Below are positions 39,057 through 64,000 of a stretch of DNA of 64,000 nucleotides, one piece after another. Within the stretch, counting starts at the first letter, position 1. Every line of letters starts with the position of its first letter. Source of the DNA: Drosophila pseudoobscura (taxonomy: Eukaryota; Arthropoda; Insecta; Diptera; Drosophilidae); assembly GCF_009870125.1 (NCBI RefSeq), contig NC_046683.1:2852001-2916000 (forward strand), given 5' to 3'. The position numbers and the translations under genes were made by a program. Under the pieces are notes generated by a model. The model worked only from the letters and a program-made list of their open reading frames with translations. It had not been told where the DNA came from and did not search any database.

Positions 39057-39936
39057 TGTTATGCCACGATATAGGGGATTCAGGATGGTCGTTTTGTATT
39101 TTTTATTTTATATAGTTTCTGTAAGGGAATAAATTGATAAAGCGAAACTAAAATAGGAATGTATCAATGGAAGAGGGAGTTGGAGCAACTTTATGTATAT
39201 AATAAGAGAGGCTTGCTTTTCTTTAAGGCTTCTTCTGGTAGACGCTCGACCTCTGCCTCTATCTACATATAAGTGTATGTATATGTATGTGTGTGTCTCT
39301 GCCTCCCTTCAATCTGTGTTATCCCCGTCCCGCTTCATCACTTTAATCGATCCTCAACAGATAATTCATCTAATTCGAGATTCGTACTCGCTCATCTCGA
39401 AATGGCAACTATTATCAACGACTGACTGTAAAACTACCAAGATGTGGCATACTGTTCAATGGCGGGGTTCTTTTCTTACCTATGCTTCGTCTTTGACCGC
39501 ACTCCTTGCTGCCTATCCGGCTTCGTCTTTTCATCATTGCCTTCGGTCACTAGAGTCCAAGCGAAAAATACAAAGTCCTAGCCGATCGAAAATTGAAATG
39601 GAATTGGTTCCTAATACAATATCTTGACAATTGTATAGACTCTGCTATTATTTAGTTGTAAGACGCATTTCATGAACATGATTATAAATATTTGTATATC
39701 TGTATGGTGTATATATATAGTAAGTATATAACGTAATCTTGAAGTGGATAACAGAACATAAATTTAAATACAAAACATAATGGTTGCAACCAGAACAACA
39801 TAAACAATTAATGAGGCTACGCCGGGAACGCGTGGCGCAGGCGGGATCACACTTGAGAAATACTAAGTCACAATATAAACATGTATAAATATCAATTTAT
39901 ATCCACATAGAGTAATAAATAAACGATTTGGTCCCT
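39057..39936. other. Convergent 3' region of Aladin and the MROH1-like gene
   Basis: No gene seen. AT-rich with TATG repeats near 39275 and the Aladin poly(A) signal at 39128. Confidence 0.6.
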
Positions 39937-42900
39937 CTAGATGTCGCCAAAGAAGTATCCGAGGGCCGTGGCCGCCCGGATACGCACACCCGCCTGCTCG
40001 TCCTTGAGCAGCACGGACATCTTGGTGGCCACCGCCTCCGTTTGGGCATTGCGCTCGCTTAGAAAGTTGTGGAGAATGCCTGCAAGAGATCGATCGTTAA
40101 TTACTCACTCATAAGTCGGGCTCGCCCTATCCGCCCTGTTCTCGCCTCCGCGCCTCCACTTACCAATCACAATGGCGGCACTTCCTCGCACCTCAGGCCA
40201 CTGACTGCGCAGCTTTGGCATGCAAGAGTCGATGAAGTCTTGAATGTGTTCAGTCAGCTCCAGAGCCTGCGACAGACAGAACGGAAGATACGCTTTTACA
40301 AACGAAGAGAATAGAAAAGAACCACTCCACTCACAATCAATTTGACAAAATCCACGACAAAGGTGCTGTAATTGAGCTGATGGCCATTATCCTCACCCAA
40401 CTGCTGGTGGGCCATCTCCATGACCCGCGGGGCATTCAACAGGCGGCAGACACGCTGCAGGGTGCCACGGCAGGCACTAACTATGGCCGCTTCGCCCTCG
40501 CTGAGGTGCAGCAGCAGCGGAAAGAGATTGGCGATTAGCTGCTCTCGCAGGGCCTCCATCGATGAGCTGCTGGGCGAGCTGCTGCCATCGTCCTGCTTGC
40601 CCTCGCACAGGTCGCCGAACAGAATAATCGCCGCTTCGCGCATCTCGAGTGAGTAATTGCCGAAGAATGGCCGGATGCGAATTGCCAGAGAGACATGGAA
40701 GGACTCCACACGGCTGCTGGGCAAGGCCCTCAGGATGGAGGACAGGCCGCGCATGCTCTCCAGTGGTATGTTGATCAGACAATCGCCCACGGGATCGTCC
40801 ACACCCTTTAGCAGGGCAGCAATAGCCGCCTCCGCGTACCGCGGCGCCTCGTGTTCCCCCAACTGGCCTACAAAGCCCATTCCCTGGATACTCAGGCCGC
40901 GCACCACCGCATTCGGGTCGCTTAAAGCTGCCCCGAGGTGCATCATGACGCAGCTGGCCAGCTCCCCGACCGGCTTAAGCGGTACCAGGCGTGAGAACAG
41001 TCCGACAGCAGCCACACGCTGTCCGTCGTGGGGTGAGGCCACGTATTTGCTTAACGAATTCACCAGCTGACGCATCTGTGGACTCCCCAGCTGCAGCTGG
41101 TGGCCCAGACCGATGGCCATGGGCGTCAGCAGCTCTATATAGCTGTGCCAGTCCGCACTGCTGGCCAGGTTGCTTGTCACGGTCAGCACATTGGCGATCT
41201 GCTCCATTTCGAGATTGGTGAGAAAGGCCTATTGAAAGAAAGGGAAGAAAGAAAGTCAACAGTAGTCCGAACAGATGAACAGTCACCCGTTGCTTGTCTG
41301 CGTATCTGCACCAAGAAAGTGAGCACACAACCAAATGAAGCTACTGTTTGGGATTCGTACCTGGAACGTCTCGAGGGCTATCTGGCAGGGATTCAGTTTG
41401 ATAAGCTCCTTGTTGGGCACGAAACCGAACTTTGACTTGCTCGTCTGCACTTGGCCGGGGCTGCTGGAGTTAGCCGGCATATTCGGAGCTGCCAGGTTAG
41501 TGTAGCTGCTCAGCGAGGTCAGGAGCATGCTGAACATGTCTGCGAACCGCATCTCCAGTTGCTGGATTGAAAGAGAAGTGAAGAGAAGGCGTAGTTAAGG
41601 GAATTCTTCGGATGATGGGTGGGGTGTGCAGTCTTACCCCTTGTATGTCCTTGCAGGGCAACATCTCGTGCAGGGCGCAAAAAATGGCAAATGGCTGGAC
41701 ACTAGCCAAGCGCTGACGTTCCAGCGTCGACTCCTGCGACCCCTCGTGCAGGCAAGCGCCGCTAAGCAACTGCAAGAAGTTGTCCAGCATGAGGCCCGTC
41801 AGGTCGGCATCGCTGCAGATCAGATGCCAGTACTCGACCATGTGGGCGTCGTAGGGCAGCGGTTGGCTGAGCATCTCGGCGCAGACCAGCTTAGGATGGT
41901 GCTTCGTGAGGGCCACCAGAGCTTTGAGGACGCCGGACTTGGCGCGCGGCACCTCGCAGAGCTGTAGGGCCAGCAGGCTGTCCTTCACGAGATCGGGAAT
42001 GGCATGGAAGAGCTCGGATCCCTTCTGCTGTATGAAAAACTTCAGCACGACACTGGCCCCGATCGTGGAGCTCTGCTCTGGGTCCCTCAGAGACAGCAGC
42101 AAGGTCTTGCTAAGGTGGAAGTAGAAAACGGCGAGAATTAGCCGAACGCTAATTGGCAAAGCATTGCACTTGGATTACTAACCAGAACTGCAGATACTGG
42201 AAGCTGGAGATACGCTGGGCTATAACCTTGGCTATGTCGCCGGCCAGGTCGTAGATCTGCTTCGGCTCGTCCGTGATGATGTGCTCCTTGATGGATTCGA
42301 TCTCCTTCAGCCAGTCGGCGCTGCTGTCGATGCTGGCTATAGTCAGCGTCTCGTAGATGCAGGCTATCTCCAGCGTCTTCTGCAGTATCTCCACCGACAC
42401 CTGGCGCACCGTTCCGTTCGAGTCGATGCATCGGGGCACAATCTTGCCCAGCATCTGGCCCGTCTGGTTGAACTTGGAGGGCGCCTCGCAGCCGATCCGC
42501 ATCGACTTGATGTACACGTCGAGGGTGTTGTTGAACACGTGGCTGGCACAGATGCGCACCTCAGAGTTCCTGTCGCGCGTCCAGCTCTCGAGGATGCCTA
42601 TGATGAGGTCCAGCGTGGCTGGCGAGGCATCCAGCTCGACTATAGCGCGCACAAGGGCGTTCAGCTGCGGCAGAGATTCGTTGAGATGCTTCGCGAGAAA
42701 GCTGTTGCGCTCGTCCTCCTCCTGCGAGTCGAACTTCATCTTGAGCTGCTGGGCACAGCTGAAGAAGTTCTTACATGCAATCTCAAATATGACGCCTCCA
42801 TCCACACACTCCTCGCTGTCGGGACCACCTTCAATCAGGAAAGGGTTAGAGGTTAATCAAGTGAAAGTAAAAGTTAAAGTGGCGTTTCGTACCTATGCGT

Positions 42901-45900
42901 ATAAAGTCCGTGCCCAGCTTGAGGATTGTGGGCAGCAGGGGCAGGTCGTGGAAGGGCGCCTCGATGGGTATGCTGAAGACCGTCTCCATGATCTGCTTAC
43001 GATACTTGAGTGGTGCCGGTAGCTGCTCCTTGGTCACGATCAGCTGATTGCAGATGCTAAGCAGCGTCTGAAGGATGGCCGACATGATGGTCTGGTCCTT
43101 GTGCCCGGCCAGCTGCTGCATGAGGAAGCTGAGCATGGTGTCATCGTCGAGGTGCTGCAGCGACTGCAGCGGATCGGCCTCGTCCATGATGCGGCCGAAG
43201 GCCTTTATCACTAGCAAATTGCTCTTGTAGTTCTCCAGCTCCTTGTGGGTGTCCTTGATGAAGTGCAGGTTGCTGAAGAAGCCCGTGGAATGCTTGCGTC
43301 CCCCCACTTGCGCCAGCTCCGACAGCTTCTTGATCAAGTGGCCGAGGTGCTGGCGGGATATATAGCCGAGAGCGCGGGCGCACGGCTCGATCTTCCGCTC
43401 GTACTCGGCGTGCTTGACGTGCTTGTCGAGACGCTCCTGCCTGGCGGTGGTCACAATCAGGTCGATCTTGGTATGGATGCACGCCACGTCCGTTACTTGA
43501 AGCAGGGTGAGGGCCACCGCCTGGAGCAGCATGCCGCGCTCGGCACTCACGTCCGGCAGCTGCCACTCGGAGTGCGGCAGCGTCATCGGATAGAGGTACA
43601 TCTGATCCGCGAGCTTGTTCGCCAGCCGCTGGGCAAAGTGCTCGTCGAGGCCGGTTAGGAACTCGTTCGTCTCCAGGATGAAGTCGTGCAGCTGCTGCCG
43701 GTACGCGCTCTCCTTGTTTATGTGCAGCAGGAGGTCCGGAATGCGTCGCTCCCATAGCTTGTCCAGGGCAGGGTTCAGCTGCGGGTGGTAGTAGCGCAGA
43801 AAGCTGAGGATGTTCGAGCAGCGCTTGATGCAGTGCTGGTTACCCAGAAGGGCCAGGCAGCGGGCATATATCGACTCCGCTCCGGGTACCATCACTTTGC
43901 CGCGCTTCACCACCGATCGGTCATCGTGGCCAGTGGCCGCCACCGCTGTTGCTCCCGGCGGAGGAACCGTTTCAGTATTGGGTGCTTCAGCGGTCATCTC
44001 GTCACCGGCGATGTCGTACTCGATGTGGGGCGACTTGGCGAAGAGGCTGGCCAGGCACTTGGCCAGGTTGCCGCAGATGTCGGTGTAGTCGAGCAGGACT
44101 AGATAGTTGAGGAGCTCGCGCTTGAGCAGCTCGTCGAGGGTGCCCACCGTGGAGGCCAGCATAAAGAGGGTGTTCTCGCAGCTGAGCGCCAGGTTGGCGT
44201 GCTCCTCGGCGGTGCCGTGCTCCTGGTTGAGCTTGCCGTAACGGCAGCTGTGGCGCACCACGAACCACACGAACTCCTTGTCCCGGATGTGCGACTTCTG
44301 GGCGAGCGCGACAATGGTCTTCAGCAGGGTGAGCTTCATCTTGACGCTGCGCTCGCTGAGGATGAGCTGCTTAAGGCACTCGATGGTGGCTGGCAGGCGA
44401 CTCTCAATGTGGCCGGAGCAGGTGTTTAGGAAGTGGGTGAGGATGAGCAGGGACTTGATGCGCTCCCGCTCGCTGTTGTTCCGCAGGTGGATGATCAGCG
44501 TGTCCATGATCTTGGCCGAGTATGCGGGATGGCCGGCCAGCAGGTGGAAGCAGCGGAGCACCTCGTAATGGCCCTTCACCGTCTGCGGCTTCTCGTAGTC
44601 GGGGTAGACACAGACCAGGTCGAACAGATGCGACACGAGTGCATCTATAATCCCGTCCAGTACCTGGGCGTGCAGTGCGAGGTTCGTCTTGAGCACCGAG
44701 CACAGGAACTGTGTCACCGCGTTGCGGTCCACACTGCGGCGGTACAGGGCCAAGATCTGGGGCACCAGGCGCGCGGCCTGGTCCTGGATGCGGTCCCGTG
44801 GTAAGAGCGGATACATGCTGGAGAGCGCCTGGAGGATCTCCACGCACACTTTTGGCTCCCGCGAGTGGAGCCATTGATTGAATAGCACGTCGTAGGCCAC
44901 ACTTATCTCTGTGGAGCAGCTGATGGCCGTCTCGTCCTGCTGCTCATCCGTGTCCTGTCCCTGTCCCTGCTGCTGCTCCTCCTCCAGCACCGCCTCGCTG
45001 AAGCGACCAATGGCATAGGCGTGCGCCTGCTTGATGTGGTCCTGCCGTATCCCTCCCAGGTGCGGCAGACAGCGCGACAGGATCGTCTTGATGTGTGGCA
45101 CCACGCCTCCCGGATTCTCTGTGGCCAACTGGCCCAGGCACTGCATCAACATAAAGTGGGGCACACCCTCAGGCCCCCCGGTTTGAGCTTGCAGGGCCTC
45201 CACTACGAGGGCACAGCCCTCTGGTCCGCTCCTGCCGATGGCCACAAGAATGCGCAGGGCGGGATTCTGAATGAGCGGTACGTGCTCCGTACTCCGCGTC
45301 AGCTCCTGCAGGGCCAGGGCAATCAGTTTCTGGCTAGCCGCACGCGGCAGTGGTGTATCTGCCCCCACCACGCGTCGTACACAGCTGCAGGAAAGGATAG
45401 AAATGGCAGGATTATTAGCAAGCAGGCAGGTCAGTGGGCCAGTGACGGACTACTTACTCCAAAAGCATGGAGACTGTTTGCTCGTTCATCTTGGGGTGCT
45501 CTGCGCGGTACTCGCCGAGGATGTCGGTGGCGCGCTCCGGGTGCGTCTCCAGTATCTTGACTATCGCCTGCTGCATGGCTCCCCGCACCTGCTCATCTTT
45601 ATCCGTCAGTCCGTCGAATATATTGTGGAGCACACCTGATCCGGGCGGGAACGTGATTAGAGACAAAGAAAGGCGTATCATTCATTCAACGGGAACGGGA
45701 ATCTATCTGGTTCAAAGTCAAGTATGCCCCACGGCCCACAGTCCACAACCCCCACTGGTGTTTCGTTCCGTTCCACTAGTGCACTAGTGAGGAAAGTACA
45801 ACCATACACACACACACATGAACACAAGCACGCACACATATGTACACCCACAATGAATCACAGCGAGGAATGCAAATACAAATACAATTTGTGGGTGTTA

Positions 45901-46543
45901 TTGTGAAATACTGGCTGTTGTTGTTGTTGGCTCCAAAGGTTATAGAGATGCTTCTCTATGGCTTCAACTGCTCCAATTTCATCAGTGTGCTAGCGGCGGG
46001 AGAGGAGCGAGACAGTCAACAGGTCTGGTGGACACACACACACACCAGAATAGCAGATAACAATTCAATTTTCTCCCGTCATATCCATACCCCACCACCC
46101 CCAGCACAGCAGTCCACCACTAAAAATAAACTCCAAAAGTAGTCCACCAGTGCGTGTGTGTTTATCCTGTACTGTCCTGGCGCCCTAGATAATGCGTAGT
46201 TGTATTTATAGCCCAGGACCAGGGCGGGGGTTAACCCACCACGTACCACCCCCCACACCAACATTAAACAGCATACATAGCTCCAGGGCACAATAACCAA
46301 AATAACACCATGAAAAAACGCCCAGTGCCCAGCGCACAAGTCTGTGTCATGCCAGAGATTCTCACAGGCCTTTGTTTATAGCGAATTACCTTCCAGAACC
46401 GTTGGCTTATCAACTGGGGGCGACGCTGCACCCGATTGCGATGCACCAGCAGCACCACCCGCACTGCCAGCAGCTGACTTGTTGGCTCCGTCTCCGGCTG
46501 GAGTTGCTGGGCCGCCGCCAGGACTCCGGTGACGCGGGTCCAT
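39937..46543 (-). CDS. MROH1-like large HEAT-repeat protein
   Basis: Nine exons, 46543-46390, 45635-45458, 45384-42893, 42828-42183, 42109-41638, 41561-41361, 41228-40335, 40266-40164 and 40079-39937, give 1,760 residues in one frame, similar to the roughly 1,640 of human MROH1. The N-terminus is Gly/Ala/Ser-rich and probably disordered. From about residue 50, helical HEAT repeats cover the rest (GVLHNIFDGLTDKDEQVRGA near the start, DPNAVVRGLSIQGMGFVGQL and VRGSAAIVIG near the end). Recognisable landmarks include PHFMLMQCLGQLATENPGG, HIKQAHAYAIGRFSEA and NECQ-free helical blocks. The maestro-heat family is poorly characterised; vertebrate MROH1 has been linked to lysosomes. A scaffold role is inferred only from the fold. 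The exon 1 start has no competing in-frame ATG. Confidence 0.88.
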
Positions 46544-49500
46544 CTTCTTAGTGGAATTACGTGTTCTCTTCCACTTCTCCAGCTTGCCGAGATTTCTAGT
46601 TGCTCAACGCGAATTTAACTGTAAATGCGAAGAAGGTGGGAAGCACAGAATAGAACAGCGGTGGCAGCGGCTTAGCCCACTTAAGCCCCCTTTATTAAAA
46701 TGGTTCAACTTCTTGAGGAAAATGTCGGAAAATATTAACGATTTTAAATTTTTTTGTAGATCCATACCGTTTTTCATCTGAACTTAAAAATCACAGCGCT
46801 AACTTTCAAATGAACTGCGCTAAAATTATTAAATTTTTATTATTTTCTGTGGAAAACAAAAAAACACCCCCTTGGCTTATAATAGGTTAATCGTTCTCCG
46901 TCATGAATTGGAAATCATATTCCTCGCTTTTGATCTTCCATAAAATATTACTAGCTAAATAGACAATTTAGCCATGCCCACATAATTTTATCCGGTTCGT
47001 GAATCAACTTTCTGCTTGACTGGTTTAATTTAGATATATGCCTTTATTGGATTTTGCCTGAAAATTTAATTGAAATAATTAAGTAAATATACGGTTCTAT
47101 TTTGACCTACAGAAATACCGAAAAGTATTAAAAATACCTGGTCACCCTGGTTAACCGTTGTCTGTCCGTGATCAGGAACGTTCACGACTGAACTAACTTA
47201 ACCCACCTAGCCCCCCTCAATTTAAACAGTGGTAGCCGCGCGCGAGATATATTAATACTGTTTGCAAATTTTGTTTATTAACTGTTTATTGTATACTGGT
47301 ATGGCATAATGTCACAGCTCAATTGGAAAGGCAAGCTAACGCATTTATTTCTCTCACTCTCACTGCATGCTTTTTCCAATTGGGCTTTCGCGGTAAAAGA
47401 AAGTCTAATCACTATTAAATCGAAAATACGTTACAGTACACGAATTGAGTTTTTTTTTTACATTATGCGGATCCATTGCTGGGCACTTTTCAATGGATGA
47501 AGATCAATGGATCAATGGATCAGAGCTTTTTATTGTGAAGTTAATTCACTTGGAAGACCTGAAGTTCAATAAAAACTTGACCATGAGCCAACATTTTATG
47601 AATCGTGGGAGCTAGCTTCTTTTCAGGATATTTTTTCAGTACCAATCCAATAATCCAATAGGCCCATATCCATATTTGGGGCAGTCTGGGCAGAATCCTT
47701 GCTTTCCTGATTTTCTCTAGCAGTTAAGCATAGCAGCTACTATATTCTACTATACAGGGCATATTCAGCAACAATCAAACGTACGGTTTCAAAGATATGA
47801 CCCAAAATACGACCGTTACTTTAAGTTACTAAAAACAGAAGCGGGGTTTGAGCTTGGGTTAAACATTTTTAAATGGTTAAATGGAAGTTAAATGGAAATC
47901 GCCATAAATAAATATGTGCATATATGCATATCCGTATTTATGTACATACATATGTACATACATCATGTGCACATAACACCTACCGCCCCCACAAACAGCA
48001 GAAATCTGTGGCATCTAAAATTATGAAGATACAAGAAATCCGAAAACGACGAGTCATAGAAAATGATAATGTCCAACAAAATGAAGAAACACGTTCAGAC
48101 GGAATCACTTGGAACTGGGATCTCAGAGATGCCATAACGGAATGTGCGGTATGGAGCAGATGGAATAAAATAATATTTTAAAATTAAATAAATTATAATT
48201 ATCATTTAGTGGATTATACCCTTACACAAATAATATCTTTGTGTAACTCACAAGGTTATTCCTTGCAATTAATTTAAACTAAAAAAAAATAAAGTGTTTC
48301 CAAAGATTTGGATGGCTTTGTTTTGAGGTTTTTAGATAAGGTTCATAGGTTCGGTCACATATTTTTTACTTCAACCGCAGGCACCGACTCGACTCGACTT
48401 GACCGCAGTGATAGCGCCTGTTATCACTCTCACTAAAAAAACGAGTAGATCCCGAAACACATGGAACACTTGCGAAGAATTCAAAAGTAAAACCCATTTC
48501 TGTTTGTTTATATTTTCTAGAAATAATACGAGTTTTAAATTACAATTTACATATATTTACGTGCCGATAAAAGATAAAAGATTGCCTGATATAATATACA
48601 TATATATGTACATATGTACATATGAACATAATATTTAAAATGGTGATAGGGCAAAATGGCACAGTAGTGTAGTGTAGTTGTGCCATGGGGGAAAACTGAA
48701 AATTATGACTTTTATGAGGCAGAGTTTTGGGGAAGAGCTCTCTTAAGATGGCTCAGCATAATTCCGAAGAGAGCAAAGAGAAAAGTGAACGCATAAGAGC
48801 GTCCATTGGACCTCCGGCTAAAGTCGCACGACCAGGGCCAATTGACGGGCTGCAGCTTGCCCTGTGGCCTGTCTCCACCCAATAGGACGGCGGGCTGTAG
48901 TCGCGATACCTGTGCCTGTGGCACATGCCACATGCCACCACCCTGACCTACACAGCGGGCGGCCAATCATCGAGTAGGCGGCGCAAGCCGGACGGCCAGC
49001 CGATTGGACGCTGCTCTCCGCAGCGCCAGCTGAGCGCAAGCGAAAGAGAGAACACGACCACGAGCGCAAGAGAGCCAACAACAACGGCAATTGCTGAATT
49101 CAAATCCAGCGAGAGAGCGAGCGAGCGAGCGATTCTTTTTGTTTCCACTTCTTTATTTTCTGAGCTCGGGTCTCGGGTCTCAGGTCTCGGGCCTCGGCTC
49201 TGCTGCTGTTGCTGTTGCTGCTGCTCCCACCGACTGCCGCCTCGACTGGTCCGTTCCGTTCCGTTCCACGGGTTAAGTCGCGCTGGCGGCCACATGAAGT
49301 GTCAGTAACGATTTAGTACGACCCGCGAGCGCACCTGCTCGACCCACCCACACATGCTCGTGTGCCCGCCCAGATATCCGTAGTTGTGTGATCGATCTCT
49401 TTTTTTTAACAACTATTTCATGAAGAGGGAGCAGCACTCTTCCCCATATCCCATATCCGAATGGGCTTATGTTTCTGTGTCTGTGTGTGTAAGTGAGTAG

Positions 49501-50350
49501 AAACAGTTAAATTAATAAAAAAAAAACGCGCCAAAATTGCAACTTTGAAAAGTGAACTGAAAAGTGTTCGAAGCTGAAACCAAAACCGATCCAAATGATT
49601 CAAGAATATCTCCAAAACGCTCAGCATATTCCCGGCAAACTCTAAGCAATATTTGAAACAAGATTTGAAAGCTATTCCAGAATATATCGAATATCTTTGC
49701 TGGTGTTATTCGGAAAAGCAAAAACAAGAAAAGGGGGCCCGTCCCCGGTCCAGTGATCCGCAGAAGAACATCCGCAGCCCACAAACCAAATAGTAAATAA
49801 GAACACATGTACATATCTACATATGTACATAAATGTATAACAACAAAGTGTAGTGCAAAACGGAGAGCAGAGAGATCATCTATACGGGGCATGCTCGGAA
49901 CAGCAACTAATTCCAGTGTTAATTTTGGTGACTAATTTTTCGGAACGAGCACCAGATTGGGAAAGAGTCGGAACGGCGCGAGTTGGCAGCGCCTCAAAGT
50001 AGGCAGCGGCATCAAATGGACACAGCCTCCACGCTATCCTCTTCCGTTCTGTTCCACTCGGTTCCACTTTGTTCCACTCTGTCCGCCCTGTTTCATTCAG
50101 TTCTGTGCTATAGTGCCAAAATCAATCAATTTTTGATATAGTTTCTTTCGGTTCTGTTTATTGTTTTTGTCGGTCCAGAGATAAGGATTTACGGATGAAT
50201 GAACAAAACACTTGCCAGCCGATAAGCGCCCTCCAGCAGCAGCTTCAGCCCGCACTGTAGACTGATAAAAGGCAGAGAAAGGAGAGAAAAGAGAAAGAAG
50301 GAAGCAGCTCAAAAGCAGATCAAAGTAAACCGATCCCAGGGCCGCGCCGA
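46544..50350. other. Intergenic and lozenge 5' region
   Basis: Left part: promoter of the MROH1-like gene, then a diverged copy of the palindrome end at 46930-47150. Middle: AT-rich, with TACATA runs near 47930 and 48595, and no convincing gene. Right part: GAGAGCGAGCGAG motifs (49108-49130), of the GAGA-factor type, and probable lozenge 5' UTR with CAG/AAC runs. Confidence 0.5.
46930..47150. repeat. Diverged copy of the palindrome's outer end
   Basis: CATATTCCTCGCTTTTGATC, AATATTACTAGCTAAATAG, then ATGCCCACATAATTTTATCC parallels 30645-30722 and the reversed right end near 36950-37000. Inward and outward sequence diverges, ending with ATACCGAAAAGTATT and TGGTCACCCTGG. This shows the element end, or a smaller relative, is dispersed. 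Confidence 0.7.
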
Positions 50351-61854
<11,504 letters not shown>

Positions 61855-64000
61855 GTAAGGGCTCTCCAAACATATACGTAACTCCCTATTCCAGTCCCCA
61901 TTCCATTCCTTTGAATGCCCAAAGCTGGCCACCACTCTTGGGTATCTATTGATGTCTGGCTGTCTGTAGCTCTGTCTTGTCTGGGTCTGGGTCTGGGTCT
62001 GGGTATCTCTGGTTGACTGGCACCAGGCGGCCTAAACGTTTTAATTGAGTTAATCAACCTGCCATTCACCCAATACCCCCGCCCAAACCCTTCGCTCGCC
62101 CCCGTCTTCCAGTCCGCTAGGCCCAACACCGAATTTAGTCTTCATCTCAGTGTATTTTCGGAACCTTTTTTTTTTGGCAGTCTGTCGCTAATTTATTTAT
62201 TTTTTCAAAGCTCAGATTAAAAATAGTTCAGCGTTGACGCTCGTCCGCAGACGGCTTTTCTATATATAAATTTGTATTTATATAATACATATCCCTATGC
62301 CTATCCCATGTCCATCGGGAAGTTCAAGGAATGGCCCCCTAATGGTCGAAGGAAAAGAGAGCTCTGGAGATATCAAAAGTTGATTTTTGGATGGTTGAGG
62401 GTGGTGACCCCGTCTATGTGAACGAAACCCCTGTAATCGTTTCAGGAAACAGCCCATTAGACTTTTTCGGCAATATCCGAAGATTTACTCGTAATATGAC
62501 ATTCCATTGCTAATCCAATACGATTACATACGACATCCCAAAAGTCTCAACCGAAAATGTCATAATTTTCTCACCTCAAGCTGCTCAGAACTAACGCTAA
62601 ATGCCACGTGCTACGCATAGAAGTCTACCCTCTGGATTCTACCAGTTTTATTTCTGCCAATTTTAAGAGGCCTGTCCAGAGAGCCAGTCTCTACTCCACT
62701 CGCAATCCATCAGTCTGTCAGCCAGAATGTCTGACAAGAAATGGAAAATTTCATTTGCACTCGTTTTCGATTCGATTCCGAGGCGTAACTTTGGCTTCAT
62801 TTAATTTGCATTCATTTCGATGTAGCGTGGCTGTAAAAATGTGCCCAAAAAACCGAAGGGCTTATGCGAGGGGGGGACAAGACATCGGACAAGCAGCTGG
62901 AACCGGCATCTGACTCACACATGAGTCAGTGGCCAGCTTGGAACTAGACGAATCTGAAGCAGAAACTGCTGTGTTAAGCCCAGACTCGGAGCGTTTTGCT
63001 TATGCTAATTAATTTATAAATGTTTCTTTTTGAATACCCTCCCTCGAAGGGGCTCATCAGCTATTGCTAAGCCATAGTATGGGCCATTCGGCGGGGGGCA
63101 CATGTGACCACATGTGAGTGCATGGGTATCCAAATACTCTTCTTAATGATCTATTCTGATCCCTCTATATCCGGTTGTAGGTAGTATATTCTGGTTTGGA
63201 ACCCAAGAATGGCTTTAAATGAGATTCAAGTCGAAGGAATTGTCATACGAGTATAGCTCTAATAGACAGATATTTCGAAAATGCAGTTTCCAAACTAATT
63301 CGATCACAGTCGGACATGAACTCCACGGACAATCTCGATGAATCCATCGATTCTTCTAGGGTATTCCACGCTTTCCCCTTTGGGACTTTAGTTGGCGGCT
63401 GCTTCATTGTTGGTAACTGGTTAAAGCCGAGGCGGGGGCCGAGTCAACTGGCCAGATACTGGCCAAATAAACGTAAATAAATTGTCAATACCGAATGACA
63501 CATCGCATCGTTGTCGTCGTCGTCGTCGTCGTCTTTCAATTAGTCAAAAGGCAATAGCAACAAATGCAATGCGATTTGGTTTTTTTTTTCTTTTTTTAAT
63601 TTTTGGAGTGATTTTTTGTTGTGTATTTCGATGAAACCGGAAATGCCCGAAACGCGATGAACGCGAGAAATCCAAGTCGAAGTCGAAGTCGAAGTCGAAG
63701 TCGAAGTCGGAATCGGAATCAAAGCGTCGTCAATGGGGAAAAAACTGTCGAAGTTTTTGTTGTTGTTGCTGTTAAGTCATAAATATTTAAATGTGGCGCT
63801 TAAGCTGTTAATTTACACGAAATATCAAAGCAACAAAAGCTATCGAGCCCAACGAGTGCCAGAGAGGGGGCGAGAATGGACAGAAAGATCCGAGAATTCA
63901 GCGGAAATCATTGCGAATTTCAAAGAAATCAGGATTGGATAATGCCACACGAAGAGTATATGTTGGATGAATGGGAAGTGGTATAGAATGATGATGATGA
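61855..64000 (+). other. Lozenge intron 4 (part), no exon seen
   Basis: No further Runt-tail exon is recognised up to the window edge. Contains a GGGTCT run near 61981, a (GTC)n run at 63512-63533 and an (AAGTCG)n run at 63673-63709. Confidence 0.5.
63512..63709. repeat. (GTC)n and (AAGTCG)n microsatellites
   Basis: Seven GTC triplets at 63512-63533 and about six AAGTCG hexamers at 63673-63709, separated by an AT-rich stretch, inside lozenge intron 4. Confidence 0.9.

Noticed and set aside
47924-48181. Plus-strand frame with a Lys/Arg/Glu-rich segment
   Set aside because: It begins in TACATA repeats, ends in AT-rich sequence, and has no conserved motif or promoter; possibly chance or a decayed insertion.

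Overview
The window is nuclear DNA of a Drosophila fly. Genes have short introns with GTRAGT donors and pyrimidine-CAG acceptors. DRE promoter elements (TATCGATA) and CA/TA/triplet microsatellites are common, and the proteins match fly families exon by exon. Dsor1 and lozenge are X-linked in D. melanogaster, so this is probably Muller element A. Codon-level differences and a large lineage-specific repeat argue against D. melanogaster itself; I cannot name the species from sequence alone.

Layout, left to right. 1-2466: no gene seen. 2467-4391 (-): a pickpocket-type DEG/ENaC channel. 4392-6875: mostly empty, with a weak small-gene candidate. 6876-8280 (-): a nuclear zinc-finger/AT-hook protein, head to head with Dsor1 (MEK, 8993-11180, +) over a divergent promoter with two DREs. 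12724-15826 (+): a BTB-BACK-Kelch protein of the KLHL1/4/5 type. 17650-19429 (+): ric8a. 20877-25020 (-): Erk7 (MAPK15), with two phase-compatible alternative last exons. 28078-30127 (-): Cfp1, the CXXC/PHD subunit of COMPASS. 37198-39056 (+): the nucleoporin Aladin. 39937-46543 (-): a 1,760-residue HEAT-repeat protein of the MROH1 type. 50351 to beyond 61854 (+): the Runt-domain gene lozenge, cut by the right window edge.

The standout is 30.5-37.1 kb, between Cfp1 and Aladin. It is a roughly 6.5-kb near-perfect palindrome with the architecture of a Foldback-type or Galileo-like transposon. Each arm carries outer AT-rich ends, a tandem array of a 319-bp unit (about 4 copies left, 7 right), and an inner segment with coding-like pieces; the arms meet at a short loop near 33.28 kb. 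The right arm has an extra 165-bp coding-like insert flanked by an 8-bp direct repeat. A diverged copy of the element's outer end lies at 46.9-47.15 kb, upstream of the MROH1-like gene.

The genes do not form an operon. Several are signalling genes (Dsor1, Erk7, ric8a) or regulators (Cfp1, lozenge). Dsor1 acts in the Ras/MAPK cascade that cooperates with lozenge in eye development, but their proximity here is probably incidental. Coding coordinates were built by hand from splice sites, and the summed exon lengths of every complete model are divisible by three.
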